Numbered from the stretch's first letter, positions 12,702 to 25,400 are shown. The stretch is DNA of 64,000 bases from Capniomyces stellatus (GCA_001661515.1 LUVW01000026.1:47495-111494); one strand, 5' to 3'. Notes: a model not told the origin generated them from the sequence alone. A program made the numbers and translations.

Positions 12702-12722
12702 AAGCACACAAAGAGTGTGCTT
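12702..12722. other. Perfect hairpin, 8-bp stem with 5-base loop
   Basis: AAGCACAC pairs with GTGTGCTT around an AAAGA loop. It is about 110 bases before a second hairpin of the same geometry. No Sm site, snoRNA box or tRNA signal was found around it. Confidence 0.5.
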
Positions 12723-12833
12723 GTCACAACCAGCTTTATTGGACCTTGTTGAATTGGGGTTGGGAGGAGATCATTTTGTCTGCTCACTGGTTTCTGTTTT
12801 GTCTTTGGCATTGTCATCTATAAAGAACCTTCC

Positions 12834-12854
12834 TATGCGCTTTTTTAGCGCATA
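12834..12854. other. Perfect hairpin, 8-bp stem with T5 loop
   Basis: TATGCGCT pairs with AGCGCATA around a loop of five T. The loop recalls U5 snRNA loop I only superficially: the invariant GCCTTTTAC is absent, so I do not call a U5 gene. Confidence 0.5.
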
Positions 12855-15800
12855 AGTGCACCAATTCAAAGCAAAGAAAAATTATCTGGATACAGTCAAA
12901 AGTTGTCCGAGTAATACTAGAGATTGACTCAAATCTTTGTAGAAATATATTTTCTCGACACTTTCCCTCTCTCTGTGCCTTTAAACCAAGCCCTCGTTCT
13001 TCCGTTTGACTGCTATTGTTTCACATAAACTGTCTTATAATGACATTACCAATGAATGTAATATGAGATTTACTGATATATACACTTTTTTATTCAGGAG
13101 TTACAATCAAAGACTACCTTGCCGCATAGCATCAACTGTCTAACTTTGGCTACATGAAAATTACTAAAAGCGGTGAGGTCGACCCGTTTAACTATTCATA
13201 TCTGACACTTTTCTTGTATGAAACTATAAATTCCTTCGCTTTGTTGTTTTTTACTGAATCGTATTTTTATTTTTTTTGTTGGACTTGAGTGATTTTTTTT
13301 AATAAGAATTGGTGCTTTTTTAATTGCTGAATTTGCAAGCTTTTTTTACCATCTCTTTTTTTACCATCTCTTTTTTTTCGATTATTTTTATTTTTAAACC
13401 CAAGTTTAGTGTAAAAAATATGTTGATTAATCATTGTCGATTGTTCAATCTAGGTTAAATATAAGCAGCTAATACGCCAAACTTGAACTGCAAAATATAC
13501 AGACTCAATTCAGCGCAAATTATCTAATGTGATACAGCGATTTGACTTTTGCGTGCATTAAAGTTTTGTTGTTGGTGAAATAATAAATGTGCATTACAAA
13601 GGTTATATGAAACTGGTAGACTTCTCCCCGTCAAGTAAAATGTTGAGTACAGCTTAAATAGCGACATTGCAACCTTAGTAGTTGATACTATCTTGAGCAG
13701 ACGCTACTCTAATCTTATATTTTACACTTTTACACTTTTACAGTATTATTTTTTTATGCTTTTATTTTTAGAACAGTCGACCAGTATAGATCTTCGTAAT
13801 TCAAGTATAATTATTACAAAAGCCGAGTAGGAAATTCGGAGACGGGGGGGGGAGTGTACATAGAATATTGGCTTGGTAATTGTACTTTTTGTTTACATCC
13901 GAGTCAATCCAAACAAAAGCCTCTGAACTTGAAACCTGAAACCTGAAACTTCACCACTCACCAACAAATGTATTTCATTATTACATTTACCTTTAACTTG
14001 ACAATTGTACTATATCAGCGCCCATTACATCGTGGCAGCAGTCCTCATATTTTAAAAGATAAAGTTCAATAACCCCTCCTCCCCTTCTATCAGCCTGATG
14101 TTGCTAATATCTTTAAAGCTTTTGAATCAGCTTCATGTTGTAGACTTCTTGAAACGATAAAATGTTTATTTGATGAAGGACATGTGTTTTTTTTACAGAG
14201 TATCAGCGGTTAAACAGACTACAAAATCAAGATTTTGGTTTAAAGTTTATATCAGCTGTTGAAATGTCCAAAAATTCGGGCAGGTATTGGTATACATTAC
14301 CATACCATCACCCCTAATTGTCTTTTTTTTTTATCAAAGTATACTCAATTATATTATTCCTTTATTTATTGAAATAAAAATAACATTTTTATTTCAATTA
14401 TAATTTTTATGTATTGTAATGTTTTTATTATTATTACTGCTACTGAAATGTTTAGTTTTACAAAAATCATTATTTATAATTGCCCTTTTATTGCGCAAAC
14501 TAATCCAACAGTCACTATTTGAGATTGGTGTTTCATTAAGAAAACAAAAACTTGAATAAAGACGACACAGCTGTTATTTCGAGAGTTTAAAAAGTTAGTA
14601 ATTAAGGGGATCGGCTGAGATGGGTTGAGAAATGGAATTCAAGTAGAAAAAAGAAGCACGCGTTGTAGTACCAAGTATTTTTCTAACCAACGTAGTGCCA
14701 CATGAACACGTTGATCGACGAATTATAAAGTTCGTCAGATTGTCGACTTAAAATATCAACATTTCTTTTTCCGATGATATAAAACACAGGATTAATACTT
14801 GAAATGAGATATACGCAAATCTTCAATAAAAAAGCAAAAAGAAAAAAAAGAAAAAAAAACCATGTTGCCATAAGCAAAATGGTAAACGAGCGAAAATAAA
14901 TCTAATAGTGAAAGAGTGATGCTGTTGCTTTTATTTATTAATGATGTGTCGGGTGTATCAGTTGTGAGAGTTTTTAAAAAAATTCAGGTGTAAACAGCAA
15001 GGATTTGCGACTGTAGTTCCTATTGTCATTACAGGTCAACTGAAATTCTAGCACCAAAAACAAAACTATAGCTCTAAATGCATGTTTAAACGTCTGTTTT
15101 TTTTCTGATTGTAATTGGAAGTGAAAATCAGGATAATGAATACTCTACAAGACTATCAATTCCAATTCAAAGCTTCGTTGTCCTGCAATTATTTTATCTG
15201 CTTAGTTTACATGTAATTTTGAAATATCAGCTACCAAAAACAATTGACCTGAAGGCGTCACACCAAGTTCAAGCCTGTAATCACGTTAATTTGAGTGAGC
15301 ACGTTCAAAAGGCCAAAAAATAATGCACTCTAAAAGTACACTGTTTAATTTAAATAGAAAAATTAATTACTTTGAAAAACTCGTACTACATTATTCTATA
15401 GAAAGAATTGGAAATGAACGTGACTGTTAGCTGATAGTGCTTTAAGGATGCCAACGGAGTTTTAATCATGTGGAGTGCGGTATTAATGTTGTTTTCAATA
15501 TTTATTCTCGCCATCACTGAGCAGAATTAAATTGCGAGTTTCCAAAAAAATTCACATTCTAAAAAACTACACTTACGCTTACGCTTTTTTTTTTTTGGTG
15601 ACAAGTTTGCCTGAAAGTGTTTTGGGTATTAAACTTTGGTAAATATTTACTCGGTTTTCTCTTCTTTAAAATATCAGGTTGTAGTTTCACCTTTAAACAC
15701 ACACGTGGTTCAAAAAAAAATGCAAGACACATGCTTAAGGTACAATTTACTGAGCAAGAACTGGTATGTTCCTGGGGTCGATCCAAGATGTGATTGGTAG

Positions 15801-15993
15801 TATAAACCACAATACACATGTTTAGTAGACATATTGTTCTTTTTTCCTACTCTACTATTCCAGTTTGAGCTAGTCCAGTTATTAAAGGCTTGGCGAAGTG
15901 TAGTAGACTGTTTAATATTAAGTGTTAACAAACGAAAAAAAAACAGAACAAAGAAACGGCGGTGAAAGAAATGTAAAAAAAAGTCGAGTATAG

Positions 15994-18513
15994 TTATAGA
16001 ATAGGAATTGATTGGGAGTTGTGGTGACATTGGGGTTTATATGATAGTTTGTAGGAGACGGGTTGGTGAGGTTTGGTACTATCTGCTTTGTAAGCATTGT
16101 TGTTAGTGTCGTTGTTGTTAGTGTAGGAAACTGGGAAGGGTGAGTCAAGCATATCGAAAAACGGGTCACTGCTAGACTTGGAGTCAGAGTAGTCAAAATT
16201 GATTTCAGATATTCCAAGATAGTCCTTTCGATTTCCATGGTCAACAGCATTGCGGCTGTTGTGACTATCGTAGTTTCTGGGGTTGCGTAGTTTGCTGAAG
16301 CTTGTCTTGTTCAAAGGGGCATAAATACCCAACACAGGATACAGGTCAGAGTGGTGGGGGTGCGGATGTGTCAAGGAAGAATGACAGTTCTTGGACAAAA
16401 ATCTGCTGTTGGAACTATCTGTATGGCTGTTTTTTGGCTGGTCTTTATCAGCACGCAACCGCGTTTTCTGGGCCTTGACCACGTTTGCATACTCATAAAG
16501 TGGGACGGCATCGGCATACTCTGACGAGTTAATGTCTATGTCAGTGCTGATACCTTTAACCCCAAATAAAGGAACTCGACGGTCAGTGGTATTGTCTGTC
16601 TGCACATGTATGCTTTCAGTTGGGCAAAAGGCGTTTTCGCTGCGACCAGGTTTATACATGTTTAGAGCACAGCTGATGTGTTTGGAAGCGGCTGAGTTTT
16701 TGACGTACGGGCTTTTTTTGTTTAGTTCGGCATTAAAGTTGGCTCGGACCATAGGCGTAACTTTCCGGATATTTCCCGACTTTTTGTTAGCGGTTTTGAT
16801 AGAGATCGATTTGCCTAGTTTTTCGTTTGGACTGTTTTCTATGTTTGCAATATGTGCGTCATAGCCTGTTGTCAGGTTGTTCATGTAGTTGGTGGCGTTT
16901 GTTATAGCCAATGATTTGCGGCGTAAAGAGTTTCTCATTTGGACCTGTATTAGTGGAATGTCGTCTTCGATCTGGGTTTTCAACGATTTGTTTTTTTGCA
17001 AAACCGACAATGGCTTGTCATCATCAAGTTCCACATCGTAAATGTTGCTATATATGGCTGTGTCGTACGTACTGTTTTTTATTCCTTTTTTGTCTTGCCT
17101 GGTGTGTTCAAACTCCGTCATGTACTTGGCCTGCGCCGTTTTAGCCCTAATTGGCGAGGCACAGTTCTTGGTTTGCATTGAGCTTCTTTTTTTGCTTCTG
17201 CTCGGCTTTTCTAGCCCTAGATTCGCCGTCTCCTTGGTGTGCGCTGTCTTGCTTTGCTGGTTCCAGTCGCTTATAAACGCTAGTTGCGCTGATAGCTGGT
17301 TGAAGTCCACATCCGAAAAGCTAAACCCGTCTTCTATAAATGTCTTGTTGTTGCTAAAGTTAAATTCTGCCAAGTAATCTGTGCTGCTGCTGTTGTACAT
17401 CAGGTCTTTCAGCGTTAGTGCCGTTTCTTGCGCAAAGTCGCTATCCATCACAAATCCACCAATATCCACTGGTGTCAAGTCATGTATCAGTCCCCCGCCT
17501 GTTCTCATAAGCCTTTCTATGCTCCCAAACTGCAACTCCCATTCGTCCAAAAACTGCTTAGAGTCCAAAATAACGTTTTCTTGCTGAACCATCACATATT
17601 TTAGTATTCGCTCATACTTGTTTTCGTAAACCGGTGGATTTTGCTTCATATGCTCTTCCATTGCTTGCTCTGTTAACTCTGTTTTTGGCTCTTGGACTAG
17701 CGAAAAACTCATCGCCTTTCTCATTCCTGAAGAAGTTGCACTTTTTGCAACCTTATTTCCCCCCACCTCGTTCTCCTCCTTTGTTACTGGCCCTGCAACC
17801 ACCGACATGTGTTTTTTTCTCTTTTTTTCGGTTTTCTCTCTCTCTAGCCCACTTTTACATTTTCCATAATCCAACTCGTGCTCGCGGTTCTCAATATCAC
17901 ACACCGTCCCCCTAATAGCCTCCCACTTTTCCTTCCGCCCTCTCCTACTGCCGCAACTCTCCTCACCTTTACCACCTTCGTTCAAGTGCATACTGCTTCT
18001 TTTAACGCTTTTCTCAACTCCACCGCTCTTTGTCTGCAATAGTGCATCCTTTGTCTCACTTTTAAACCCTATCGACGTTTTCCTCTGCACGCTGTTTCCT
18101 TCTTTTACTATCTCTTCTTTTTTTTCTCCAGCAATCAGCTCTTTATTAACTTCTATTTTTTTTGACGTAAACGTAAGTCTCCGAAGAAGTTTTTCTGCCT
18201 TATCGCCTTTATCGCGCTTATTCTCACTTTTTATACCCTCTTCTTTCGTTTTAGACGTTTGTGTCAAACCACTTTTTATTAGCGCAGACCTTCCTACTGT
18301 TCTCATACTATCTTTTTTACCAGAACCACTCGTCTCTCCTCTGTTTACACCGCCCCTAGTGTCTTTCAAAACAGGCTTCCTACTTAGCTTCAAAAGTTTC
18401 TCATTTCCTAATGAATGTCGATGTGCTTTTTTTTGGCCCTCGCTGCTGCTGCCTAATTCGTAACTACTACTTATGTTTGAGCTGTTGAATACTTTGGATA
18501 ATACCTTCAACAT
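15994..18513 (-). CDS. Hypothetical 839-aa basic protein
   Basis: One open frame from ATG at 18513 to 15994 with no recognised family. Roughly the first 260 residues are Lys/Arg/Ser/Glu-rich and probably disordered. A more ordered-looking block of about 130 residues begins near PVYENKYERILKYVMVQQEN. It continues through FLDEWELQFGSIERLMRTGG and DLTPVDIGGFVMDSDFAQET to FSFSDVDFNQLSAQLAFISD, and is the best candidate for a folded core. The C-terminal third is Asn/Ser/Tyr-rich and low in complexity. No signal peptide or membrane segment was seen. Like the 1119-aa gene it is intronless, on the minus strand and bordered by gene-poor DNA. The two proteins share composition but no clear common motif. 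A nuclear or cytoskeletal scaffold role would be guesswork. Confidence 0.72.
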   Translation of the reverse strand: MLKVLSKVFNSSNISSSYELGSSSEGQKKAHRHSLGNEKLLKLSRKPVLKDTRGGVNRGETSGSGKKDSMRTVGRSALIKSGLTQTSKTKEEGIKSENKRDKGDKAEKLLRRLTFTSKKIEVNKELIAGEKKEEIVKEGNSVQRKTSIGFKSETKDALLQTKSGGVEKSVKRSSMHLNEGGKGEESCGSRRGRKEKWEAIRGTVCDIENREHELDYGKCKSGLEREKTEKKRKKHMSVVAGPVTKEENEVGGNKVAKSATSSGMRKAMSFSLVQEPKTELTEQAMEEHMKQNPPVYENKYERILKYVMVQQENVILDSKQFLDEWELQFGSIERLMRTGGGLIHDLTPVDIGGFVMDSDFAQETALTLKDLMYNSSSTDYLAEFNFSNNKTFIEDGFSFSDVDFNQLSAQLAFISDWNQQSKTAHTKETANLGLEKPSRSKKRSSMQTKNCASPIRAKTAQAKYMTEFEHTRQDKKGIKNSTYDTAIYSNIYDVELDDDKPLSVLQKNKSLKTQIEDDIPLIQVQMRNSLRRKSLAITNATNYMNNLTTGYDAHIANIENSPNEKLGKSISIKTANKKSGNIRKVTPMVRANFNAELNKKSPYVKNSAASKHISCALNMYKPGRSENAFCPTESIHVQTDNTTDRRVPLFGVKGISTDIDINSSEYADAVPLYEYANVVKAQKTRLRADKDQPKNSHTDSSNSRFLSKNCHSSLTHPHPHHSDLYPVLGIYAPLNKTSFSKLRNPRNYDSHNSRNAVDHGNRKDYLGISEINFDYSDSKSSSDPFFDMLDSPFPVSYTNNNDTNNNAYKADSTKPHQPVSYKLSYKPQCHHNSQSIPIL

Positions 18514-18637
18514 TTTTATGTTCCTTCCTTTTGTATTTGTATCTATATGAGGACGTGTATGTATAAGCTATACACTGTTGTATTTGAAAACACTCGGTCA
18601 CCTATCCCCTGTTTCTGGTTCGTAGACCGGCCTCTTT

Positions 18638-18697
18638 GTATCCTTTTTTATATCCTCCTTTATATCCTTCTTTATATCCTTCTTTATATTCTCCTTT
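18638..18697. repeat. 12-base repeat, unit TTTATATCCTTC
   Basis: About five imperfect copies of a pyrimidine-rich unit, 125-185 bases upstream of the minus-strand ATG of the 839-aa gene. On that gene's strand it reads as a purine-rich GGATATAAA repeat within its likely promoter or 5' leader. Confidence 0.8.
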
Positions 18698-21600
18698 CTT
18701 GTTGGTTTCTTTCGTTAATTGTCAGATAAGAACTAAACACTAATCCAAATTGGTTTATTTTATTCTTTATGCTTTTCCTAAAAACACATTTATATATTAT
18801 ATGCACGCGATTCTATGTATATTTACCACTGTTAAGAAAAGGTTATGTCTGTGGGAGGGGGGGGCGATACTATTCTTGTAACTACTTTTATACTCTATCT
18901 TTTAAATACAAAAAAAAGCTAGGGAAATAATGAAATCAGGGTGTATTGACTTTTTTAATCATTGAACTAGTTTATAGGTCAAAAAAAATTACCAAGGTTA
19001 AATTAGTTGGAAAAGGGGAATTAAAAGGTAAATAGTCTGTTCTAAAGCTAATAAACAAAGTTGAGGAGGAAAAGAAAGTAGGAATAAAAGCAAAAGTTGT
19101 TTGAATCATTAAATCGCTCTTACTTGGTTTAACCAAGGTCCTAATTTTTCTTTGTTTCCAACTTTAATTTAAGACAAGAACACATATTAACCTACAATCT
19201 AGTCATTTGAAGCCTCAAATACAAGCTTTTCTGTAAAGACAATAGCTAGTCAGCAGCAATAAAAGTTATCACATTTTTTAGAGTTTTTTTTTCCTTTTTA
19301 ATAAAAAAAAAAGCAAAATTTGTATAACACATCGAAAGTATTCAAGAAACGTGTAGCTGCCACCATTACTATTTCTTGTATTACCCATGGTCATGGTCAT
19401 AGCCATTACTATAGTCATAGTTATTTTGGCAATAAAGCAAGTCAAACTATAAAAAAAGAAAAGGTGTGTAATTATATTTTTTTTAATTTAAAGATATTAG
19501 AGGTGTTTTTATTTATCTAAATTGTGTACGATTTGGTTAGGGCCTTCATGGTTTAAAGGCAAATTTAATAATTAGATAAAAGTAAAGTTAGTGTAGTTTG
19601 TGTACAATAGTAACCAATCCAGGATTAATATTAGGCACTGACAGCTTTTGCAGCATCGCACAAAATTAAAGTGTTGGTAAGAGATATTCTGATTACTGTT
19701 TATTAAAGTCTAACGTTGACAAATCTTCCACAATATATCGTTTTGTGCAATTATGGCTATTTTTAAAGTTTTTGCTCAGCTATTTTTTAAAATCATTATT
19801 ACGAATAATTAAAGCATTTTTTTTCAAGATTTTATCGAGTTTAGAGCATTGTTACCTCATCTTTACCAATTCTTTAAACAAAAACTGCTGAGATACTCAA
19901 ACCCCGTCAGTTAGTCTAAACTACTAACAGTGGGGACCTCTGCTTCATACAAGATTTGGCCAGATACAACTATACCTTCCTCCCAATCGACTAGGATTTT
20001 TATAAATAGAGCATTCTGTTTACACTGAATATAAATCAACAATATGAAAGCTTCGTTGATTCGATTGATGAAAAGCTATGCCAGAGTTACATAATGCGTT
20101 ATAATAATGAGTTTTAAATCCATCACAGCTGCCTTGTGGTAAAGTGTGCAGTATGTGAACAATTTATACTACAGCCTATCTTTTACTTTACACGGTGGCT
20201 GAGAAATGTTTACAGTCATAGTTTATGTTCTCAAAATCCACAAACTTTTGCTAATGAGCTACAAGTTATGCTTTGTGTGCCGATAATGTAAACTCAACTC
20301 CCTCATACCCACGTAGCTATTTCCTCACCACATCTTCCTCTCTCACCAACTCTTATTTTCATCTTCATACTCCCTCATCCACTTTAACACCGCCCTGAGT
20401 TTGTTTCTGCTTGGCTTTTAATTTAATGAATATTCTAAAAAGACAACGTTTTTCATAGCAAATAAAGCAATCATCATATGGTAATTGATTATTTGCACGT
20501 ACCTTTACACTAGCTATTAGTTGTTGTGACTGCCATTGTGACTATAATATAACAGAAAAGCAAATTGAAATAAATTAAATCAAAGAAACCAACGAGCTTG
20601 CTTTTCAAAATTGGCACGAATATCGCTACTGACCTATTATATAGGCCCGTTTGGGCCATCGTTTCTGCTTACTGCACTTCAATCAAGTTCAACAAAGAGT
20701 CCGTTCCATAAAATACACTTTGGTCCGTGAATCCAAGATTTTCATTTCTAGTACAAATAATTCAAAATTCAGGAAAAAAAAGGGGCAAGTTCAATTTAAA
20801 AAAAAAAACACACAAAAGTGCAAGCCAAAAAAGTTCGTTCAAGCAGATAACGTTTTTCCGAATAAACGGATTTACTGGTTAAGGACAAATAGCATTGTTG
20901 GCAGTGAATTAATATGTATTCATTTGCTTATACCGTGTTGGTACAATTTAGTAAAAAAAAAATGAACAAACGGCAACATTTGTGTCTAACCGTCTTAGAG
21001 TCCACTTTGCGTGCTTACTGAGAGCTTTGACGAGTAGATAGTGGTGTTTAATTGATTTACCCTTTAGCACGGTACTGGTAAGCTAAGAATAAGCAGACAT
21101 AAATAATGGAAATGAAAGAGAAAGGAGGTGAAAATAAAAGGTGTTTGTCGACCCAGAAAAGGGTAATATGTCTTACCAATCAACAATCACATTCAAGCTG
21201 CGTTGAAAATAATACGATACACATAGATGCGAGTGCCCGGAATAAATATCTGTATACACAAGCATTCCATAAATATACTCTTTCGTTGCCTGTTGGTATT
21301 TCTTAATGGTGAAGAACCTATTTATTGTATTTTTAAATCTAGGCTTATTTGGTGTTTGGTTTATTTGGAATGGGATAGGTGCAACTAAATATATCAGAGC
21401 GGAGACTATGTTGGTCACTTTGTTATAATCACTGTTGGGATCTTTATGGAAATTTAACGAGACATAAAAGGTATATAAGGGTTGAAAAACGTGCTTTGAT
21501 AGTATTGTCAATTCCTATAGGTTTACAGCCAACAATAAAAAAAAAGTTAGAATTCGATTTGTATTTACTCCATAAATGGGTAGGCAAACAAACTATAAAT

Positions 21601-22107
21601 TGGCAGTGGCAGCAATAGAAAAGTAGTTGGTTGGCCTGGAGTAAACAAATCATGTCGGTCCTAATGCTAATTGGGCAGCTAATGTTGTAGAGTTAAGAGA
21701 AACATGATGAAGTTATTATTAAAGTCGAGTTTATCCACCAAAAACGGGTTGCAATTGGTATCTGCTACCAAACAAGCTTGGCAATATTTTACATCTGCTT
21801 AGCTTTAGCATTGAAATCGCAAACTAAGTAAATTGAGTTTAAAAGTACCTAGGAGTTTGAAGTACCAAAGCAAAATTTGGAAAGTTAATTTCAATTAAAG
21901 AAATAAATTTGAAAAGCATGGAAATTGGCAAAAAAGCTTGGGGTATTATTTACAGGTTTGCCAATCAACTTGATTTATAATGCGTAATTAATAATTAGTC
22001 AATAACACTAGTAATTGCGCTTTTACGATTGATTTATTACAAGAGCAACAGTTTACTTGGAAATATAAGCTTTTAAAGAGCAATGAAGCAAAAAAAAAAA
22101 AAAAAAA

Positions 22108-22108
22108 N
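22108..22108. other. Ambiguous base in a poly-A tract
   Basis: A single N inside a run of A. It most likely marks an unresolved homopolymer in the assembly and carries no biological meaning. Confidence 0.9.
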
Positions 22109-22440
22109 AAGCAAAAAAAAAAAAAAAAGCGGCAATTAAAAAAGCAAAAGAAAGGGAAAGCAGAGTCGAGCTTGGTATTAGAAAGACACTATTTTAGAAA
22201 AACCAAGGATACAATAACAGTACGTTCTGCTCATTGACCATACTTTATTCAAACGTTTAGAGCTAGAGCGCATTTAGTTTGTGGATTCTTGACTAGGTGG
22301 TTTGTGTTTTTAATAGATTGTACAAAATAAAGAGGATTGTAATTGGTTAAATTGAAGGAGTATAAGAAATATAACATACATTCATACACGCCAGCAAAGC
22401 GTGGATATATCAAAGAAGTGACTAAATAAGAATTAGAGAA

Positions 22441-25400
22441 ATGGCGAAAGATACAGCATCAGGACATGAATCGGTAGATTCGCTTGAATATTCAGGGTCA
22501 GACGATGATAGAGGGACAAATGTGCTTTCCTTTTCGCAGCCAAAGATTTACAAAGGCGAAGCTATGAAATCATCTGGGAGGAGAAGACACTCTGAGGCAG
22601 ATAAAGTCGAGGGGCGTGGAGGAAGGGCGGAGAATGTAAAGTACGAGGGTAAAAACGAGAATGATAGCGATGTGGGAAGTCGTAACAGCGAAGATAAGAG
22701 GCGAGATATAGATAAAGGCGGGGAGTTGAATGCGTTGTATCTAAAGAGGAATGCGGACTTTCATTTTTTGTTTAGAGTGATACCGATAAACGAATTGTTG
22801 ATTGTAGGCAAGTAAAAGAGATATAATAAAGTAAAAGAGATATAACGGTATTGATTAAAATAATGTTAATAAAATATTGAATAATAAATGACGTAGATTT
22901 CGGGTGTGCATTACAGAGGGATATACTAGTGCAAGGAAGGTTGTACATTACGGAAAACTACCTGTGTTTTTACTCGAATATTTTTGGGTGGGTGACGAAT
23001 TTGGTGATACGGTTCGAGGACGTGGTGTACATAGAAAAGAAAATGACAGCGCTGATAATACCGAATGCGATACAGCTATCGACCTTGCATACAAAGTACT
23101 TTTTTGGGTCGTTTATATACAGAGATTCGGCGTATAACCAGTTGATGGAGCTGTGGAAAAAGAGTCGGGTGGCAGCAAGTATGGATAGAGTGAATTCGGG
23201 AACCAGCAATGGGAGTGGGAACAAAAAGTATGAGCGGTTTATAGGAGATCTGATAGACAGAGGGACGGATTCGTCATATAGTTATGACGAGGAAGATGAA
23301 GAGGACTCAGAATACAGCGAAAGCAGTGGGGAAACAGGGGAGGATTACGATGAAGAGGAAGAGGAAGATGAGTATGATGAAGAGGAAGAGGAAGAGGAAG
23401 GGGAAGAGGAGAAGGGGGGAAGTATGTATGGGGAAAGTGAAAGAGGGAAAGAGAAACGCGGGGAAAGTGGAGCAGGGGTAGGCAGGGAAGAGTTGTTGGA
23501 GGAAAAGGAAAAGAAGTTGTATATGAAAAACCAAGAAAAGCTTGGGGCAATAACACAGGCAGAAAGCGGGGAGAAGAGTGGGGCGGAAAGTGGGCCAAGT
23601 CTGCTGAGGTTAGCGGGAAAGTTGTTGGGTACAGAGACAAGTACAGATACAGGAACAAGTGATAAAGCAAGAAGTGACAAAGAAAAGGCTACTAGTAAGG
23701 TAGAGGAGTTAGAGAAGAGTACTTTGGCGGGCAGGAGTGTAGAGCTGGAGAAAGGAGGAAGTGGAAAGGGGTTGGGGATTGAGAGCAGAGGAGTTCAGGG
23801 TAAAAGTGTGGGAAGAAACAAGTTGCCATCAATGTCGACATCGATTTCAGAGTCGATGTCGGTACCAGCATTGGCGCCAGGATCAGGACCAGGACCAGGA
23901 TCGCTGTCAGCATCAGCATCATCGGTCAATCTGCGGGCAATAGGTTCAAAGACACACGCCTACTCACTATCGCAGTCGCACTTGCAAGTACCGACGTTTG
24001 TAGAGCCAAAAACGGCAGCTGGCAGAAACAGACACAGTAAAAAAAGCGAAGATGAAGACGAAAACAAAAGAAAAGAAAAAGAAAAGAAAAACGGATTGAT
24101 AGAACCTAAACTCCAAAGTTTAATGTCGCAGGTGCAAGACGAAATCGAAAAAGAGAATTTAAAGTCAGGAAAAGGAAAGGGAATAGAAAAGGACCATTCA
24201 GAAAGTCAGGCAGGGGAGGAAGTAGGGAGGTTGGGAAAGCCAGATATAGCACGGAAAGAAGGGGAGGAAAGGGAGACAAAAACAGGGGCAGTAGACAAAG
24301 ACATAGAAAAGGATGAGGGTGCAGAAAAGGAACGCAAAGAGCTGGGACCAGAGAGTGGGGGTAAAGAAGGCGCAAAGGCTGAGCAGAAAATCAGCTACCA
24401 CAAGCCAACAGAAATCCCCAGCAAGTACAAAGTGCCAAGCGGGGCAAAAGCAGCCAACGTGGTGCTAGACAGAATATTTGCTATCAGTATGCCGCTGCTG
24501 GTGAGCTTGGTTTTGCACGGGGTTCCGATTAGCGAGGACATGGACGCAAAGTACGGGAGCAGAGGACTCATGACAAAGGAGCAGGTGAAGAACTGGCAAA
24601 AGAACTACATGGAGGAGCAGAACTTGCGGGACATAAGCATTGAGGCGTGGCAGGAAGAGGAGCCAGCCAATGGGCAGACAAGAGAAATCAACGTAAAGTA
24701 CATCCGCCCGCTGAACTACTCGATTGGACCAAAGCAGGCATTGACGCTTGAGAACTACAAGATTGTGTACCTGGACTACCAAGTAGGCGTGGTTGTTGAG
24801 GTGCAGATCCGGACGCCAGAGGTGCCATCTGGAGGGTCTTTTGTAGTGAAGGTCAAGTACTACTTTACGTGGGCAGCAGACGTGGGGATGGTTGGGGGGA
24901 TGACCCGAGTCGTTGTGGAGTACGAGATTGAGTGGATCAAGTCGTCGTGGATCAAGGGCGCTATTGAGTCGGCTACGGGTGAGGGAAACAGAACAAACTT
25001 TGATTTGCTATCCAAGGCAATTGACCAATGGCTGTCCAATAACACTCAGTTCCGGGTCAACTGCCCAATCCCCAAGCCACCCCCGGCCGCAAAGACCCAG
25101 ACCCACGAGAAGTCTGGTAAAACTTCAGGCAGAAGACGCGAAAGAGGTACGCGGAAAGATAGGCGGCCGCATCGGGGCGATGGAAGCGGTGAGGGTATGT
25201 CAAGAAGGAGGTCAGAGTCCCCGCTGGGACTGAGGCTCGAGAGTCTGCTAAGAAAGTCCAACAGACACCCGTCCAGCAAAGCCCACGCCTCTCAGAAACA
25301 AAAACACCGTCCGGGCCACAGCCTAGAAAAACGTTCAGAGTACAGCTTGAGCAACGATAGTGATTACCAGGACAAAAGAAGCACAGCTAAGTCTGTCTCA

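Larger units (their letters stand above)
11240..15993. other. Gene-poor AT-rich region
   Basis: No supported gene in about 4.7 kb. The frames at 12052-12357 (plus) and 14683-14877 (minus) have biased composition and no motifs. Two perfect 8-bp hairpins lie at 12702-12722 and 12834-12854. A run of nine G lies at 13844-13852. The edges should contain the promoter of the 1119-aa gene and the 3' flank of the 839-aa gene. Confidence 0.5.
18514..22440. other. Gene-poor AT-rich region
   Basis: No supported gene in 3.9 kb. It contains a 12-base repeat at 18638-18697, eight G at 18857-18864 and a poly-A tract with an ambiguous base at 22108. Frames at 20651-20965, 21106-21306 and 21173-21511 are unconvincing in composition and overlap one another. 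The right end is the promoter region of the GRAM/VASt gene. Confidence 0.5.

Noticed and set aside
12834..12854. Possible U5 snRNA loop (TATGCGC-T-rich-GCGCATA)
   Set aside because: The invariant loop GCCTTTTAC and an Sm site after it are missing. U5 loop I is too conserved for this to be U5.
15710..16250. Two ~110-codon minus-strand frames at the 3' end of the 839-aa gene
   Set aside because: Out-of-frame shadows of its coding end and 3' flank, with Phe/Thr-rich composition and no motif.
20651..20965. 104-codon plus-strand frame
   Set aside because: Lys-run composition from poly-A tracts and no family resemblance; length is not unusual for AT-rich non-coding sequence.
23239..23680. Several minus-strand frames opposite the acidic linker of the GRAM/VASt gene
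   Set aside because: Ser/Leu/Phe/Pro runs arise from reading the Glu/Asp-rich repeats backwards; the plus strand carries the domains.
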